DNA from: Penaeus vannamei
Taxonomy: Eukaryota; Arthropoda; Malacostraca; Decapoda; Penaeidae
Assembly: GCF_042767895.1 (NCBI RefSeq)
Contig: NC_091564.1
Span: 36,762,168-36,777,167, forward strand
Length of the DNA: 15,000 bases
Reading direction: 5' to 3'
The notes beneath the pieces were generated by a model that saw nothing but the letters and a program-made list of their open reading frames with translations, was not told where the DNA came from and did no database searches. Shown piece by piece: positions 7,885 to 15,000 of the stretch (positions are counted from its first letter, which is position 1; every line of letters begins with the position of its first letter). A program made the position numbers and the translations under genes.

Positions 7885-8135
7885 ACGTATATATGTATGT
7901 ATGTTTGTATGTATATATGCATATATGTGTGTGTGTTTGTGTGTATGTCTGTGTATGTGTGTAATGTGGGTGTGTGTTTATGTATGTGTGTGTGTGTGCG
8001 TGTGTCTGCATATATGTCTGTATATGTATATATGTGTGTGTTTCTGTATAAGTGTGTCTGTGCGTTTATCTGTATGTCTGTGTCTATATAGTATGTGTTC
8101 ATGTGTGTGTTTATAAATGTATGCATGTATGTGTG
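7885..8135 (+). repeat. Degenerate TG/TATG-rich tract
   Basis: The continuation of the GT tract mixes TATG, TGTG and TGTC motifs. It sponsors several overlapping Cys/Val/Tyr frames on plus and His/Thr frames on minus, all repeat-derived. Confidence 0.85.
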
Positions 8136-8275
8136 CGAATGAGTGAGGATTCGTCGGTGTTTAATCGTGATATATATTATGGCAGCGATTATGTTAATGG
8201 CCCTCATAATTCTGTTATCTATCTCTCCTGATGAGGGCAACGAAGTGGAGGGCTGTGCAATCTCGGTGTAGAATG
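8136..8275. other. Unique segment
   Basis: About 140 bp of mixed composition including 'gatatatattatggc' and 'ctgatgagggcaacgaag'. No gene or structured RNA is supported. Confidence 0.5.
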
Positions 8276-8400
8276 GGATGAATGGAGAGGAGAGGAGAGG
8301 GAGAAAGAGGAAGAGGGAGAGATATTAAGATAGAGAGGGAGAGAAAGAGAAGGGGTGAAGAAATGGGAAAGGAAGATAGAGTAAGAGAGAGAGAGTGAGT
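8276..8400 (+). repeat. GA/GGA-rich purine tract
   Basis: Irregular 'gagaggagaggag' and 'agagggagag' runs lead into the GACA/GAAA block. Confidence 0.8.
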
Positions 8401-8486
8401 AAGAGAGATAGACAGACAGACAGAGAGACAGAGACAGACAAAGACAGATATAGACAGAGACATAGCCACAGAGACAGACAGAATAA
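8401..8486 (+). repeat. Interrupted (GACA)n microsatellite
   Basis: 'gacagacagacag' and 'gacagagacagac' motifs recur with interruptions up to the short non-repeat 8487-8510. Confidence 0.85.
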
Positions 8487-8510
8487 CAAAAAAGAATCAG
8501 ACAATCCGAT

Positions 8511-8768
<258 letters not shown>

Positions 8769-8911
8769 GAGAGAGTCGCGGGCTCCGTGGCTGGCAGCAG
8801 CGCGAAGACAAGAGTGTTTTATTCGGCCTCTCTCCTCCGTGCCAAGTTGACGGCTGTTTAAGGGAGTAACATTACCCACTCTGTTACGTCTTCTGCCTCA
8901 CGTATGGCTCT
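8769..8911. other. CpG-containing island at a purine-to-pyrimidine switch
   Basis: About 140 bp of mixed composition ('gtcgcgggctccgtgg', 'gcagcagcgcgaag') between a homopurine block and a polypyrimidine block. No coding frame is confined to it. Confidence 0.6.
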
Positions 8912-9015
8912 CTCGTCATCCCTCTTCTTCTTCTCCTTGTTCTTCTTCCTCTCTCTTTTTTTCGCTCGTCATCCCTCTTCTTCTTCTCCTTGTTCTTCTT
9001 CCTCTCTTTTTTTCG
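8912..9015. repeat. 53/51-bp tandem duplication
   Basis: Two adjacent copies start with 'ctcgtcatccctcttcttct' at 8912 and 8965. The second copy ends at 9015 and differs only by loss of one CT, so the copies are otherwise identical. The high identity indicates a recent event. Confidence 0.92.
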
Positions 9016-9236
9016 TTTCCGTTTCTTCATTTGGTTGAGTTCTCTCTCTTTTATTTGTTTATTTTTAGAGGTGTCTTTTTTCTCTCTCTCTCTTTTGTCT
9101 TCAATGTATTTCTTCCTTTTTTTTGTTCTTCTTTTCCTTCTTCTTCATCTTCTTCCTCCTCTTCATCCTCTTCTTCTTTTTCTTCTTTTACTTCTCCGTC
9201 TTCTCCTCCCTCTTCTTCTTCTTCTCCACCTTTTCA
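9016..9236 (-). repeat. T/C-rich tract with interrupted (TTC)n
   Basis: Polypyrimidine on plus: 'cttcttcatcttcttcctc' and similar between about 9127 and 9230. The overlapping Ser/Phe/Leu frames in all three plus phases are repeat-derived. Confidence 0.85.
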
Positions 9237-9373
9237 TATCTCCGCCCTTTATCAGATTTATCTCTCTTCCCATCTCATCACCATGTTGTAACTGATGCAA
9301 ACATAACCACATAGATTACCACATCGCTTTCACAAACGTCAACATAACCCCCTTAGCAAAACCATAAGAAAAT

Positions 9374-9572
<199 letters not shown>

Positions 9573-9692
9573 ATTACCACCCCATAAAGGTTACCCGCCC
9601 ATAGTTGCATTCGTTACTTTCGCCTCTTACTACGCCCATAGTCATCAAGAGAAGATTGCGTGGGCGTGAAGGCTTCAGGAGACGAGCATAGT

Positions 9693-9734
9693 CCCCCCCC
9701 TCCCTCCCTCACCCCCCACCCCTCTCACCCCCCC
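9693..9734 (-). repeat. C-run cluster (minus-strand G-quadruplex candidate)
   Basis: Runs of C8, C6 and C7 with shorter C3 runs between them within about 42 bp satisfy the usual four-run G-quadruplex pattern on the minus strand. This is a prediction from sequence. Confidence 0.65.
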
Positions 9735-9800
9735 AAGATATTTCCTGTTAACTGGCTCTTTGAATCACTTTGGGGCGCGTATGTTGCAGCATTGTGTTGA

Positions 9801-9828
9801 GGGGGGAGGGGTGGGGGTGGGGATGGGG
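9801..9828 (+). repeat. G-run cluster (plus-strand G-quadruplex candidate)
   Basis: Runs of G6, G4, G5, G4 and G4 separated by single A/T or 'at' loops. The very short loops make it a strong sequence-level candidate. Confidence 0.7.
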
Positions 9829-9842
9829 TATGCTGCGCCTCG

Positions 9843-9985
9843 TTTTATTATTATTATTATTATTTGTGTTATTGTTTCTTATTATTATTACTGTTGTTGT
9901 CGTTGTTGTTGTTGTTGTTATTTTTGTTATTATTATTACTATTGTGGGTATTATTATTGTTATTTTGTCTTATTATTTTGTTTAT
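9843..9985. repeat. Interrupted (TTA/TTG)n trinucleotide tract
   Basis: 'ttattattatt' runs alternate with 'gttgttgttgtt' runs. All three plus-strand phases stay open as Ile, Leu or Tyr/Cys repeats, so the frames here are artefacts. Confidence 0.88.
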
Positions 9986-10057
9986 CTTTTATTTATACTG
10001 TTTTATTCACGTCTGCTTCATTCCGTATTCACTTGTGGCGCTAACGGACTTAATTAA

Positions 10058-10094
10058 GGGGGGGAGGGGGAGGGGGAGAGGGAGGGGGAGGGGG
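10058..10094 (+). repeat. G-run cluster (plus-strand G-quadruplex candidate)
   Basis: Six G runs (7, 5, 5, 3, 5 and 5) are separated by 'a' or 'aga', a dense quadruplex-type motif. Confidence 0.75.
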
Positions 10095-10107
10095 AAGGAA
10101 CCCGGTC

Positions 10108-10237
10108 TCATTTCTCTCTCTTTTTCGTTTCTGAAATGTGCCTTTATGTGCTCTTATTCACTTATTTGTTTCCTTATGCACTTATATACGTATCCTTTCT
10201 CACTTAAGCCCTTGCAACGTTGAGTGAATGTGTTGCA
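10108..10237. other. T-rich unique segment
   Basis: T-rich DNA with loosely repeated 'cacttat' and 'ttattcactta' words. No gene seen. Confidence 0.5.
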
Positions 10238-10274
10238 GGGGGTGAAGGGGGTGGAGGTGGGGGTTAGGGGGGGG
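10238..10274 (+). repeat. G-run cluster (plus-strand G-quadruplex candidate)
   Basis: Runs of G5, G5, G5 and G8 separated by short loops ('tgaa', 'tggaggt', 'tta'). Confidence 0.7.
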
Positions 10275-10689
10275 AATGTGTTTTCTGTTCTCCCATTTGC
10301 TCGGTTTTAAAATATATATATTATTAATGTGTTCTTTTTAATTAATTTTCGTATTTATTAACTTATATGTATCCTGGATCGATTACTGGTCTATATATGC
10401 AGTATTATGTATCTTTGTTCGCTTAATTATGTAATTATTTAACTTATATCCCTCCGTTTTCACTCGAGTGTCCAAATAATTACATGTATCCACTTGCGCT
10501 TACTTAACTACTCATATACTCACGTACATACACTCGTATTCACTTACGCGCATCCTTATTCGTGAAACACTAACCTGCATCCTTTTTCCCTCCCTGACGT
10601 ATGAGGATGGCAACATGAGTTTCGCAAATATGTGTGGATCACCTCCCGGACTCTCCTATGAGGGGGGGGGGGTATGTGAAGGTGTAAAT
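10275..10689. other. AT-rich segment with degenerate CACTTAT words and a G11 run
   Basis: About 400 bp with no supportable gene. Words such as 'cttatatgtatcc' and 'attcacttacgcg' recur loosely between 10340 and 10560, suggesting an old decayed repeat. A G11 run lies at 10662-10672. Confidence 0.5.
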
Positions 10690-11150
10690 ATGTACTGGCA
10701 GTGCACACATACCCAGGCACGCCCGCATACTGGGCGGCTCGCTCACACGTGCACATGCAGCTGCTAGACGTACATGAGCACACATGAGGCGTGGATGTAA
10801 ATGCACATGGCGGCTCGCTCACACAAGCACATGTTGATAGACGCACATGTATGCACTTGAGGCGTGGAAATAAGTGCACATAACGGCGCATTTACACACG
10901 TACACGCTCTTATACACGTACATATTCACACTCAAACGTGCACATACAGCTCCACGCACACGAACACATACGATAACAAACATACATACACATGTCGGTA
11001 CATGTACACGAGCACACACTGGTAGACGCACACGTGTACACATGTGGGGCGAATATAAACGCACATGCCGGCTCACTCACACGCCTACATGCTGCCACAC
11101 GCACACAAACGCACATGAGGCGCAAATACACATGCACTTACACGCTTTAG
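10690..11150. repeat. Degenerate 71-76-bp CACATG-rich repeat
   Basis: 'ggcggctcgctcacac' starts at 10733 and 10809 (76 bp apart), with a relic near 10885 and a clear copy near 11068. A second anchor, 'gaggcg' or 'ggggcg', occurs at 10786, 10859, 11046 and 11117 (73, 187 and 71 bp apart). About six copies are present and the middle ones (about 10900-11040) are most decayed. Cys-rich minus-strand frames (10556-10891 and 10910-11137) repeat the same peptide pattern because they translate the repeat. Confidence 0.85.
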
Positions 11151-11204
11151 TACAAACACGTGTGTATGACTGCAATGGAAGATCATGCTGTCATGTTGCT
11201 TTCT

Positions 11205-11313
11205 CAGAAGAGGAAGAGGAGGAGAGGGGAATAAATAGAGAATGTAGATTGTTAATTTTAGAAGCGAGGAAATAGAGGAAAGATGAGAGGAGGGGGTGAG
11301 AAGAGGAAAGGAA
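11205..11313 (+). repeat. Purine-rich low-complexity tract
   Basis: 'gaggaagaggagg' type sequence with a short AT-rich interruption near 11235-11265. It leads into the 60-bp array. Confidence 0.7.
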
Positions 11314-11510
11314 GATAGAGCAAGAGGGAGACAGAAAAAAATTGAGATAAAAAGAGAAAGGGAAAGAGAAAAAGATAGAGAAAGAGGGAGACAGAGAAAG
11401 ATTGAGATATAAAGAGAAAGGGAAAGAGAAAAAGATAGAGAAAGAGGGAGACAGAAAAAGATTGAAATATAAAGAGAAAAGGATAGAGAAAGAGGGAGAC
11501 AAAAGGTTTA
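11314..11510 (+). repeat. 60-bp purine-rich minisatellite, about 3.3 copies
   Basis: 'gatagagnaagagggagac' begins at 11314, 11374, 11434 and 11482. The first three steps are 60, 60 and then 48 bp (a 12-bp deletion). Because 60 is 3 x 20, minus-strand frames show a 20-residue Phe/Leu/Ser repeat in two phases. Degenerate GA-rich DNA continues to about 11572. Confidence 0.93.
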
Positions 11511-11572
11511 AGAGAGAAATAGAAAGAAGGAAAGAGAAAGAGTAAGAGAGATAGAGAGAAAGACAAAGGGAG
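11511..11572 (+). repeat. Degenerate GA/GAAA tract
   Basis: Irregular 'agaaagaaggaaag' and 'gagagaaagac' runs follow the 60-bp array. Confidence 0.75.
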
Positions 11573-11844
11573 ATCGTATCTTATAGAAAACGGGAAGAAA
11601 AAATGGCGGCAGAACTAAGCTAAAAATAACCATCGCATAAAAAAATATAAAAAAATAAAGGAAAAAATTGAAAAAAAATCCCTTAACGATTGCAAACTGC
11701 CTCTGATGACGCAGTCAACGATCCTTAGCTTAGGCCTGAGGGTGATAATGGGTTGTATATAGGCCTATTCAAAGGGTTATCGAGGGGAGTAGGTAGGCCT
11801 ATAAACGGCCAAAGGGATGTTGGTACAGTAGATGGCTTTTGGAT
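11573..11844. other. Unique segment with YY1/Pho-like motif and three taggcct words
   Basis: AT-rich to mixed DNA with no gene seen. 'aaaatggcggc' at 11600-11610 matches the YY1/Pho consensus. 'aggcct' occurs within 'ttaggcctga' (about 11731), 'ataggcctat' (about 11758) and 'taggcctata' (about 11792). 'tagaaaacgggaa' at 11584-11596 is identical to the core of the 27-bp array 6 kb upstream. Confidence 0.55.
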
Positions 11845-11940
11845 GGGGGGGGGGGTGGGGAGGGGGTAAGGGGGAAAGGGAGGGGGGTGAGGGGAGGGGG
11901 GAGTGGTAAGGGGAAGGGGAGTGGGGTGAGGGAGGGGGGT
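11845..11940 (+). repeat. G-run cluster, about 95 bp (G-quadruplex candidate)
   Basis: More than a dozen runs of three or more G, starting with G11, occur with 1-6-nt loops, for example 'gtggggagggggtaag' and 'gaggggaggggggag'. This is the longest G-run cluster in the window. Confidence 0.8.
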
Positions 11941-12054
11941 GAGTTGATGGAGCATCTAGGGTGCAGTAAGGGGAGAGGGAGGAATTATTAAAGGTAATAT
12001 GAGGGTGATAAGGGAGAGAATGGGGGCGAAAGAAGGAGAGAGAGGAGGAGGGGG
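11941..12054 (+). other. Purine-rich spacer
   Basis: Mostly G/A-rich unique DNA between the G-run cluster and the TATG microsatellite. Nothing else is recognised. Confidence 0.5.
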
Positions 12055-12055
12055 A

Positions 12056-12116
12056 GTGTGTGTGTGTGTATGTATGTATGTATGTATGTATGTATGTATG
12101 TATGTATGTATGTGTG
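12056..12116 (+). repeat. (TG)n(TATG)11 microsatellite
   Basis: A short TG run passes into a pure TATG run at 12069-12112, then 'tgtg'. Confidence 0.95.
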
Positions 12117-12173
12117 CTTATAGCAAAAGAAAGGAGGAAACAAGACACTACAAATGGGAAACCAAGACAAGAA

Positions 12174-12199
12174 TAAAATAAATAAATAAATAAATAAAT
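12174..12199. repeat. (AATA)n microsatellite
   Basis: About six AATA units lie between a unique 60-bp spacer and an A-rich stretch. Confidence 0.9.
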
Positions 12200-12220
12200 C
12201 CTCACGAAAAAATAATACAA

Positions 12221-12282
12221 AAAAAAAAATCCCCCCTCCCCCTAAAAAAAAAAAAAAAAAAAAAAAAACACACACACACAAA
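12221..12282. repeat. Poly(A)/C-run/A25/(CA)n cluster
   Basis: An A-rich run ending about 12229 is followed by C6 and C5 runs, then A25 at 12244-12268 and a short CA run to about 12280. The A25 could be a retroposon tail, but I find no recognisable SINE body or target-site duplication next to it. Confidence 0.75.
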
Positions 12283-12299
12283 ACAATAATAAGATAAAA

Positions 12300-12450
12300 A
12301 GAAAAATGAAAAGGTCCGTAGCCCCAGAGCGACTGAATCCTCCGCCGCTAGAGGGCAGGGCGAGCGAGGCGAGGATAAAGGCGGGAATCCTACGACTGAT
12401 ATCTGACCTTTAAGGAGGTTTCGCAGCCATGATCTTCGGAGGCAGTAATG
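12300..12450. other. CpG-rich island with CTCF-like and E2F-like matches
   Basis: This is the most CpG-dense segment of the window, with about a dozen CpGs in 150 bp. CCGCTAGAGGGCAG at 12345-12358 fits the bilaterian CTCF core, and GGCGGGAA lies at 12380-12387. On the minus strand a start in good context (ATGGCTGCG near 12430) stops after six codons. A regulatory element is the most economical reading; an exon of an unknown gene is possible. Confidence 0.5.
12345..12358 (+). promoter_or_regulatory. CTCF-type binding-site match
   Basis: CCGCTAGAGGGCAG matches the known bilaterian CTCF core (CCRCYAGRKGGCRN type) at all 14 positions by eye. It is unrelated in composition to the flanking purine repeats. 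Occupancy is inference. Confidence 0.45.
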
Positions 12451-12600
12451 GGCCCGAGGGAGAGGGAGAGGGAGGTGGAGGGGGGAAGGAGAGCGGGAGG
12501 GAGAGGGAAGGAGAGAGGGAGAGGGAGAGGGAGAGGGGGAGTGGGAGGGAGGGAGAGGGAGTGGGAGAGAGAGAAAGAAACAGGGAAGGAAAAACCTAGA
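12451..12600 (+). repeat. GGGAGA-rich purine tract
   Basis: Irregular 'gggagaggga' and 'ggagagggag' units make the plus strand nearly all purine. Confidence 0.85.
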
Positions 12601-12624
12601 GAGATCCCGATAAATACCAAGCGT

Positions 12625-14043
12625 CTTATCTCTCCCCCTAACCTCTTTGTCTCCCCCCCCCATCCCCACCCCTTCTCCCCTCCTCCGCCGTTCCTCCCCA
12701 ACTCCCCAAGCACAGCCTCGTCCGTTGCCTTACACTTTCACTTTCAACCCACTCAACTCCCCACTCCCCCTCGCCCTCCCCCTCTCCCCTCCCCTCCTCC
12801 CTCTCCCCTCTTCCCGCCTCTCTCTACTTAATGGCCCTCCCCTACCCACTCACCTCCCCCCCTCCCCCTTCCCCTCCCCCTCTGTCGCCATTACCCCCTC
12901 CCCTCCCTCTACCCTTAATTTGGTCTCTTTCATTTTCCCTTTTGCTTTATTCTCTTCGGTCTGTTCCTCCCTGTCTTGCATCATCTCCCTCTCCCCTTCC
13001 CTTCTTCCTCCCTCCTGTCCTTCCTTTCGTTTCCTTTCTCTCCTTGCCTTTCTCTAATTTCCTTTCCCTTTTTCTTTTCCTTTCTCTCCTTTCCCTCCCT
13101 TCTCAGACATCCCTCCCCCTGTTTCCCCTCCTCCCCCTCCTCTCCTTTCTCCCCCTCCCCCTCATCAGATCCTCTCACTTCCTCACTCCCTCCCTTCCCT
13201 CCTTTCTTTTCTCCCCTTCCCCTTACACATCCCCCCTTCCCTTCCCTCCTCTTCCCTCCCTCCCCTTCTCACTCCCTCCTTCTCCCCTTCTCTCATTTCC
13301 CTTCTCTTTCCTCCCTCCCCCTCTCATTCACTTCCCTTCTCTTCTTCCTCCCTCCTTCTCACTTCCAATCTCTTCCCTCCCTCCTCCTCTCACTCCCTCC
13401 TCTTCCCTCCTCCTCTCACTTCCCTTCTCTTTCCCTTTTTCCCTCCTACTCTCTCTCACTCCCCTCCTTCACTCTCTCCTTCACTTCCTCCTTTTCTCTT
13501 TCCCTCCTCCTCTCACTCCTCCCTCCTTCTTCCTCTCACTCACTTCCTCCTTCCCTTCCTCTCCTCCTCTCTCACTTCCTCCTTTCCTCTTCCTCCTCTC
13601 ACTTCCTCCTTCTCTTCCTCCTCCCCTCCCTTCCTTCTTTATCACTCCCTCCCTCCTCCTCTCACTTCCCTCCTCTTTCCTCCCTCCTTCTCTTCCCTCC
13701 TCACACTCTCACTCCCATTCTCTTCCCTCCTCTCACTTCCTCCTTCTCTTCCCTCCTCCTCTCACTTCCTCCTTCTCTTCCCTCCTGCTCTCACTTCCTC
13801 CTTCTCTTCCCTCCTCCTCTCACTTCCTTTATCCTCCCTCCTCCTCTCACTTCCCTTCTCTTCTCTTCCTTCCCTCCTCCTCTTCCCTCCTCCTCTCACT
13901 ACCATTCTCTTCTCTCCCTCCTCCTCTCACTACCATTCTCTTCCCTCCTCTTCCCTCCCTCCTTCTCCTCCCTTCTCTTCTCTCCTTCCCTTCCCTCTCC
14001 CTCTCACTTCCCTTCTCTTCCCTCCTCCTCTCACTTCCTTTAA
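12625..14043 (-). repeat. 1.4-kb polypyrimidine domain with 29-bp unit near its end
   Basis: The plus strand is mostly C/T. 'cacttcct' or a variant starts at 13734, 13763, 13792, 13821 and 13848, giving 29, 29, 29 and 27-bp steps (unit of the type 'cacttcctccttctcttccc' plus nine more bases). Less regular copies extend back to about 13560 and on to about 14040. The 486-codon plus frame (12831-14291) and a 355-codon frame in another phase are open because stops need A or G; they are Pro/Ser/Leu low-complexity and are not genes. Confidence 0.9.
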
Positions 14044-14115
14044 CTGACTCCCAAGAGAGCCAAGAAGATTCAGGAAACGTTGGAGATATTTCTGAGTTTA
14101 CGAGTTACTTATTTT
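14044..14115. other. Short unique segment
   Basis: About 70 bp of mixed composition ('agagccaagaagattcagg') interrupts the pyrimidine-rich DNA. Nothing else is recognised. Confidence 0.5.
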
Positions 14116-14406
14116 CATTTTATTTCCTTCCTCTTTCCGTCTTCTTTATCTTCGCTTTTGTTTTCTTTCTTTTTTTTTTTCTTTTTTTTTGCTTTTTTGG
14201 ATCCTTTTCTCTATTTCTTTTTTCCCCGTCTATTTTTTTTTTTTTTTTTTTTTTTGCGTTAGCTGATCGTTTTTCTTTTTTTGTTTCTTAATATTTTGTC
14301 CTTTTCTTATTTCTTTTGTTTCTGTTTTTGTTTGTTCTATTCTTTCGTTGGCCCACTCCTTTTCTGTCCTTTACGTTCTTTTTTCTGCTCTTTTCGTTCT
14401 CTCTCG

Positions 14407-14410
<4 letters not shown>
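14116..14410 (-). repeat. T-rich low-complexity segment with T23
   Basis: T-rich plus strand with a T23 run at 14233-14255 and shorter T runs near 14168 and 14180. No gene is seen. Confidence 0.8.

Positions 14411-14488
<78 letters not shown>
14411..14488 (-). repeat. (CT)39 microsatellite
   Basis: A pure CT run of 78 bp, equivalent to (AG)39 on the minus strand. Confidence 0.97.
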
Positions 14489-14492
<4 letters not shown>

Positions 14493-15000
14493 TTGTCCCT
14501 TTTATTTCCTAATACTTTATCTCTCATTTTATTTCTTCCCATTTTTACCATCGAAGGCGTTTCTCGCTTCACTTATTTAGTAATTCTTTTATCATTTTTG
14601 TCTTCAATTCTGCGTTCATTATTTTTTTTCCATTATTCTTTCAGTTTGCATTATCATCTTTCTCTTTCACTTGGTTTCTCTTAGTTTTATTTTTGTTTCC
14701 ATCTGTTTATCTCATTTTCTTTGTTTCTCTGTTAACTTCTTTATCTTTCTTTTTTTATATCTTCCTCTTTCGTTTTTCTTGTAATCTTGTTTTAATTCCC
14801 TCTTTCTTATTTTGCCTTTTCCTGTTCTTTTTTTCCTTATTTCTTCTGCTTTTTCTACTTTCCTTTTCTACTCCTCCCGCTTTTCGTCTTCTCTTTATCT
14901 TTTCTCATTCGCTTCCTCTTTACTTCTCTTGCTCTCCTTTTCCTTCTCTTTTCTCCTCCTCTTTCGCCTCATCTTTATCTTCCCCTTGTTTATTTTCGCC
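14489..15000 (-). other. T/C-rich segment to window end, no gene seen
   Basis: About 510 bp of T-rich DNA with loosely repeated 'tttcttt' and 'ttatctttc' words. Frames here are short and Phe/Leu/Ser-rich. It probably continues beyond the window. Confidence 0.65.

Noticed and set aside
8228..8245. Hammerhead-ribozyme-like core (CTGATGAG followed by CGAA)
   Set aside because: The strand after CGAA has G where the conserved core needs A, stem II would have only one or two pairs, and I find no matching stem I/III strands or cleavage site.
10556..11137. Cysteine-rich peptide repeats on the minus strand, resembling a small Cys-rich protein family
   Set aside because: They translate the CACATG-rich 71-76-bp repeat. 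Cys comes from TGT/TGC words on the complement, and there is no signal peptide or consistent Cys spacing.
12116..12282. A SINE with poly(A) tail ending in A25
   Set aside because: There is no recognisable A/B box or tRNA-like body upstream and no flanking direct repeat. The A-run sits in a cluster of other simple repeats.
12831..14291. 486-codon plus-strand open frame
   Set aside because: It is almost entirely Pro/Ser/Leu/Phe from a C/T-rich strand, in which stop codons are nearly impossible. A 355-codon frame is open in another phase of the same DNA.

Overview
The window looks like non-coding eukaryotic DNA, most likely from an invertebrate nuclear genome that is extremely rich in simple repeats. 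A penaeid shrimp or another decapod fits best: dense (GA)n, (CA)n, (TA)n, (GAAA)n and (TTA)n tracts, many short-unit minisatellites, long polypurine/polypyrimidine domains, and several copies of the palindromic 'taggcct' motif. That assignment is inference from texture; no gene or named transposon confirms it. I found no protein-coding gene, rRNA, tRNA, CRISPR array or intact transposon that I can support. Every long open frame is explained by a tandem repeat whose unit is a multiple of 3, or by a pyrimidine-rich strand that can hardly spell a stop codon.

Layout. 1-1000: an AATAACGAATGG-type minisatellite, then a 66-bp minisatellite. 1000-2445: AT-rich spacer, a small balanced island, a 27-bp polypurine minisatellite, (GA)37 with G12, and another balanced island. 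2445-3260: a 31-bp GT-rich minisatellite and AT-rich unique DNA. 3262-5330: a 28-bp 'gagaaaatgggaa' minisatellite, a purine block, a balanced island, an 830-bp pyrimidine block built on a 14/28-bp unit, a second balanced island and another purine block. 5325-7145: balanced DNA, a 27-bp minisatellite organised as an 81-bp A-B-C higher-order repeat, GA-rich DNA, unique DNA with (AAC)10, a 42-bp tandem duplication and an inverted repeat, then a 34/35-bp minisatellite. 7145-9240: two GT-rich tracts with a (TG)n(CG)n core, short unique segments, and a large GACA/GAAA/GA block that flips to pyrimidine across another balanced island. 9376-9570: a compound (AC)n(TA)34(CA)47. 9690-10680: C/G-run clusters and AT-rich DNA. 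10690-11150: a 71-76-bp CACATG-rich repeat. 11205-12300: a 60-bp purine minisatellite, taggcct motifs, a G-run cluster, (TATG)11 and A25. 12300-12450: a CpG-rich island with a CTCF-like match. 12450-15000: purine block, a 1.4-kb polypyrimidine domain with a 29-bp unit, (CT)39, and T-rich DNA.

No genes act together here. The organisation that stands out is structural: at least a dozen independent tandem arrays, seven of them with units of 27-31 bp; purine/pyrimidine polarity that switches at balanced, CpG-containing islands; and an unexpectedly frequent E2F-like octamer, mostly in the non-repetitive parts. Distances were counted by hand from the printed sequence and may be off by one or two bases at array edges.
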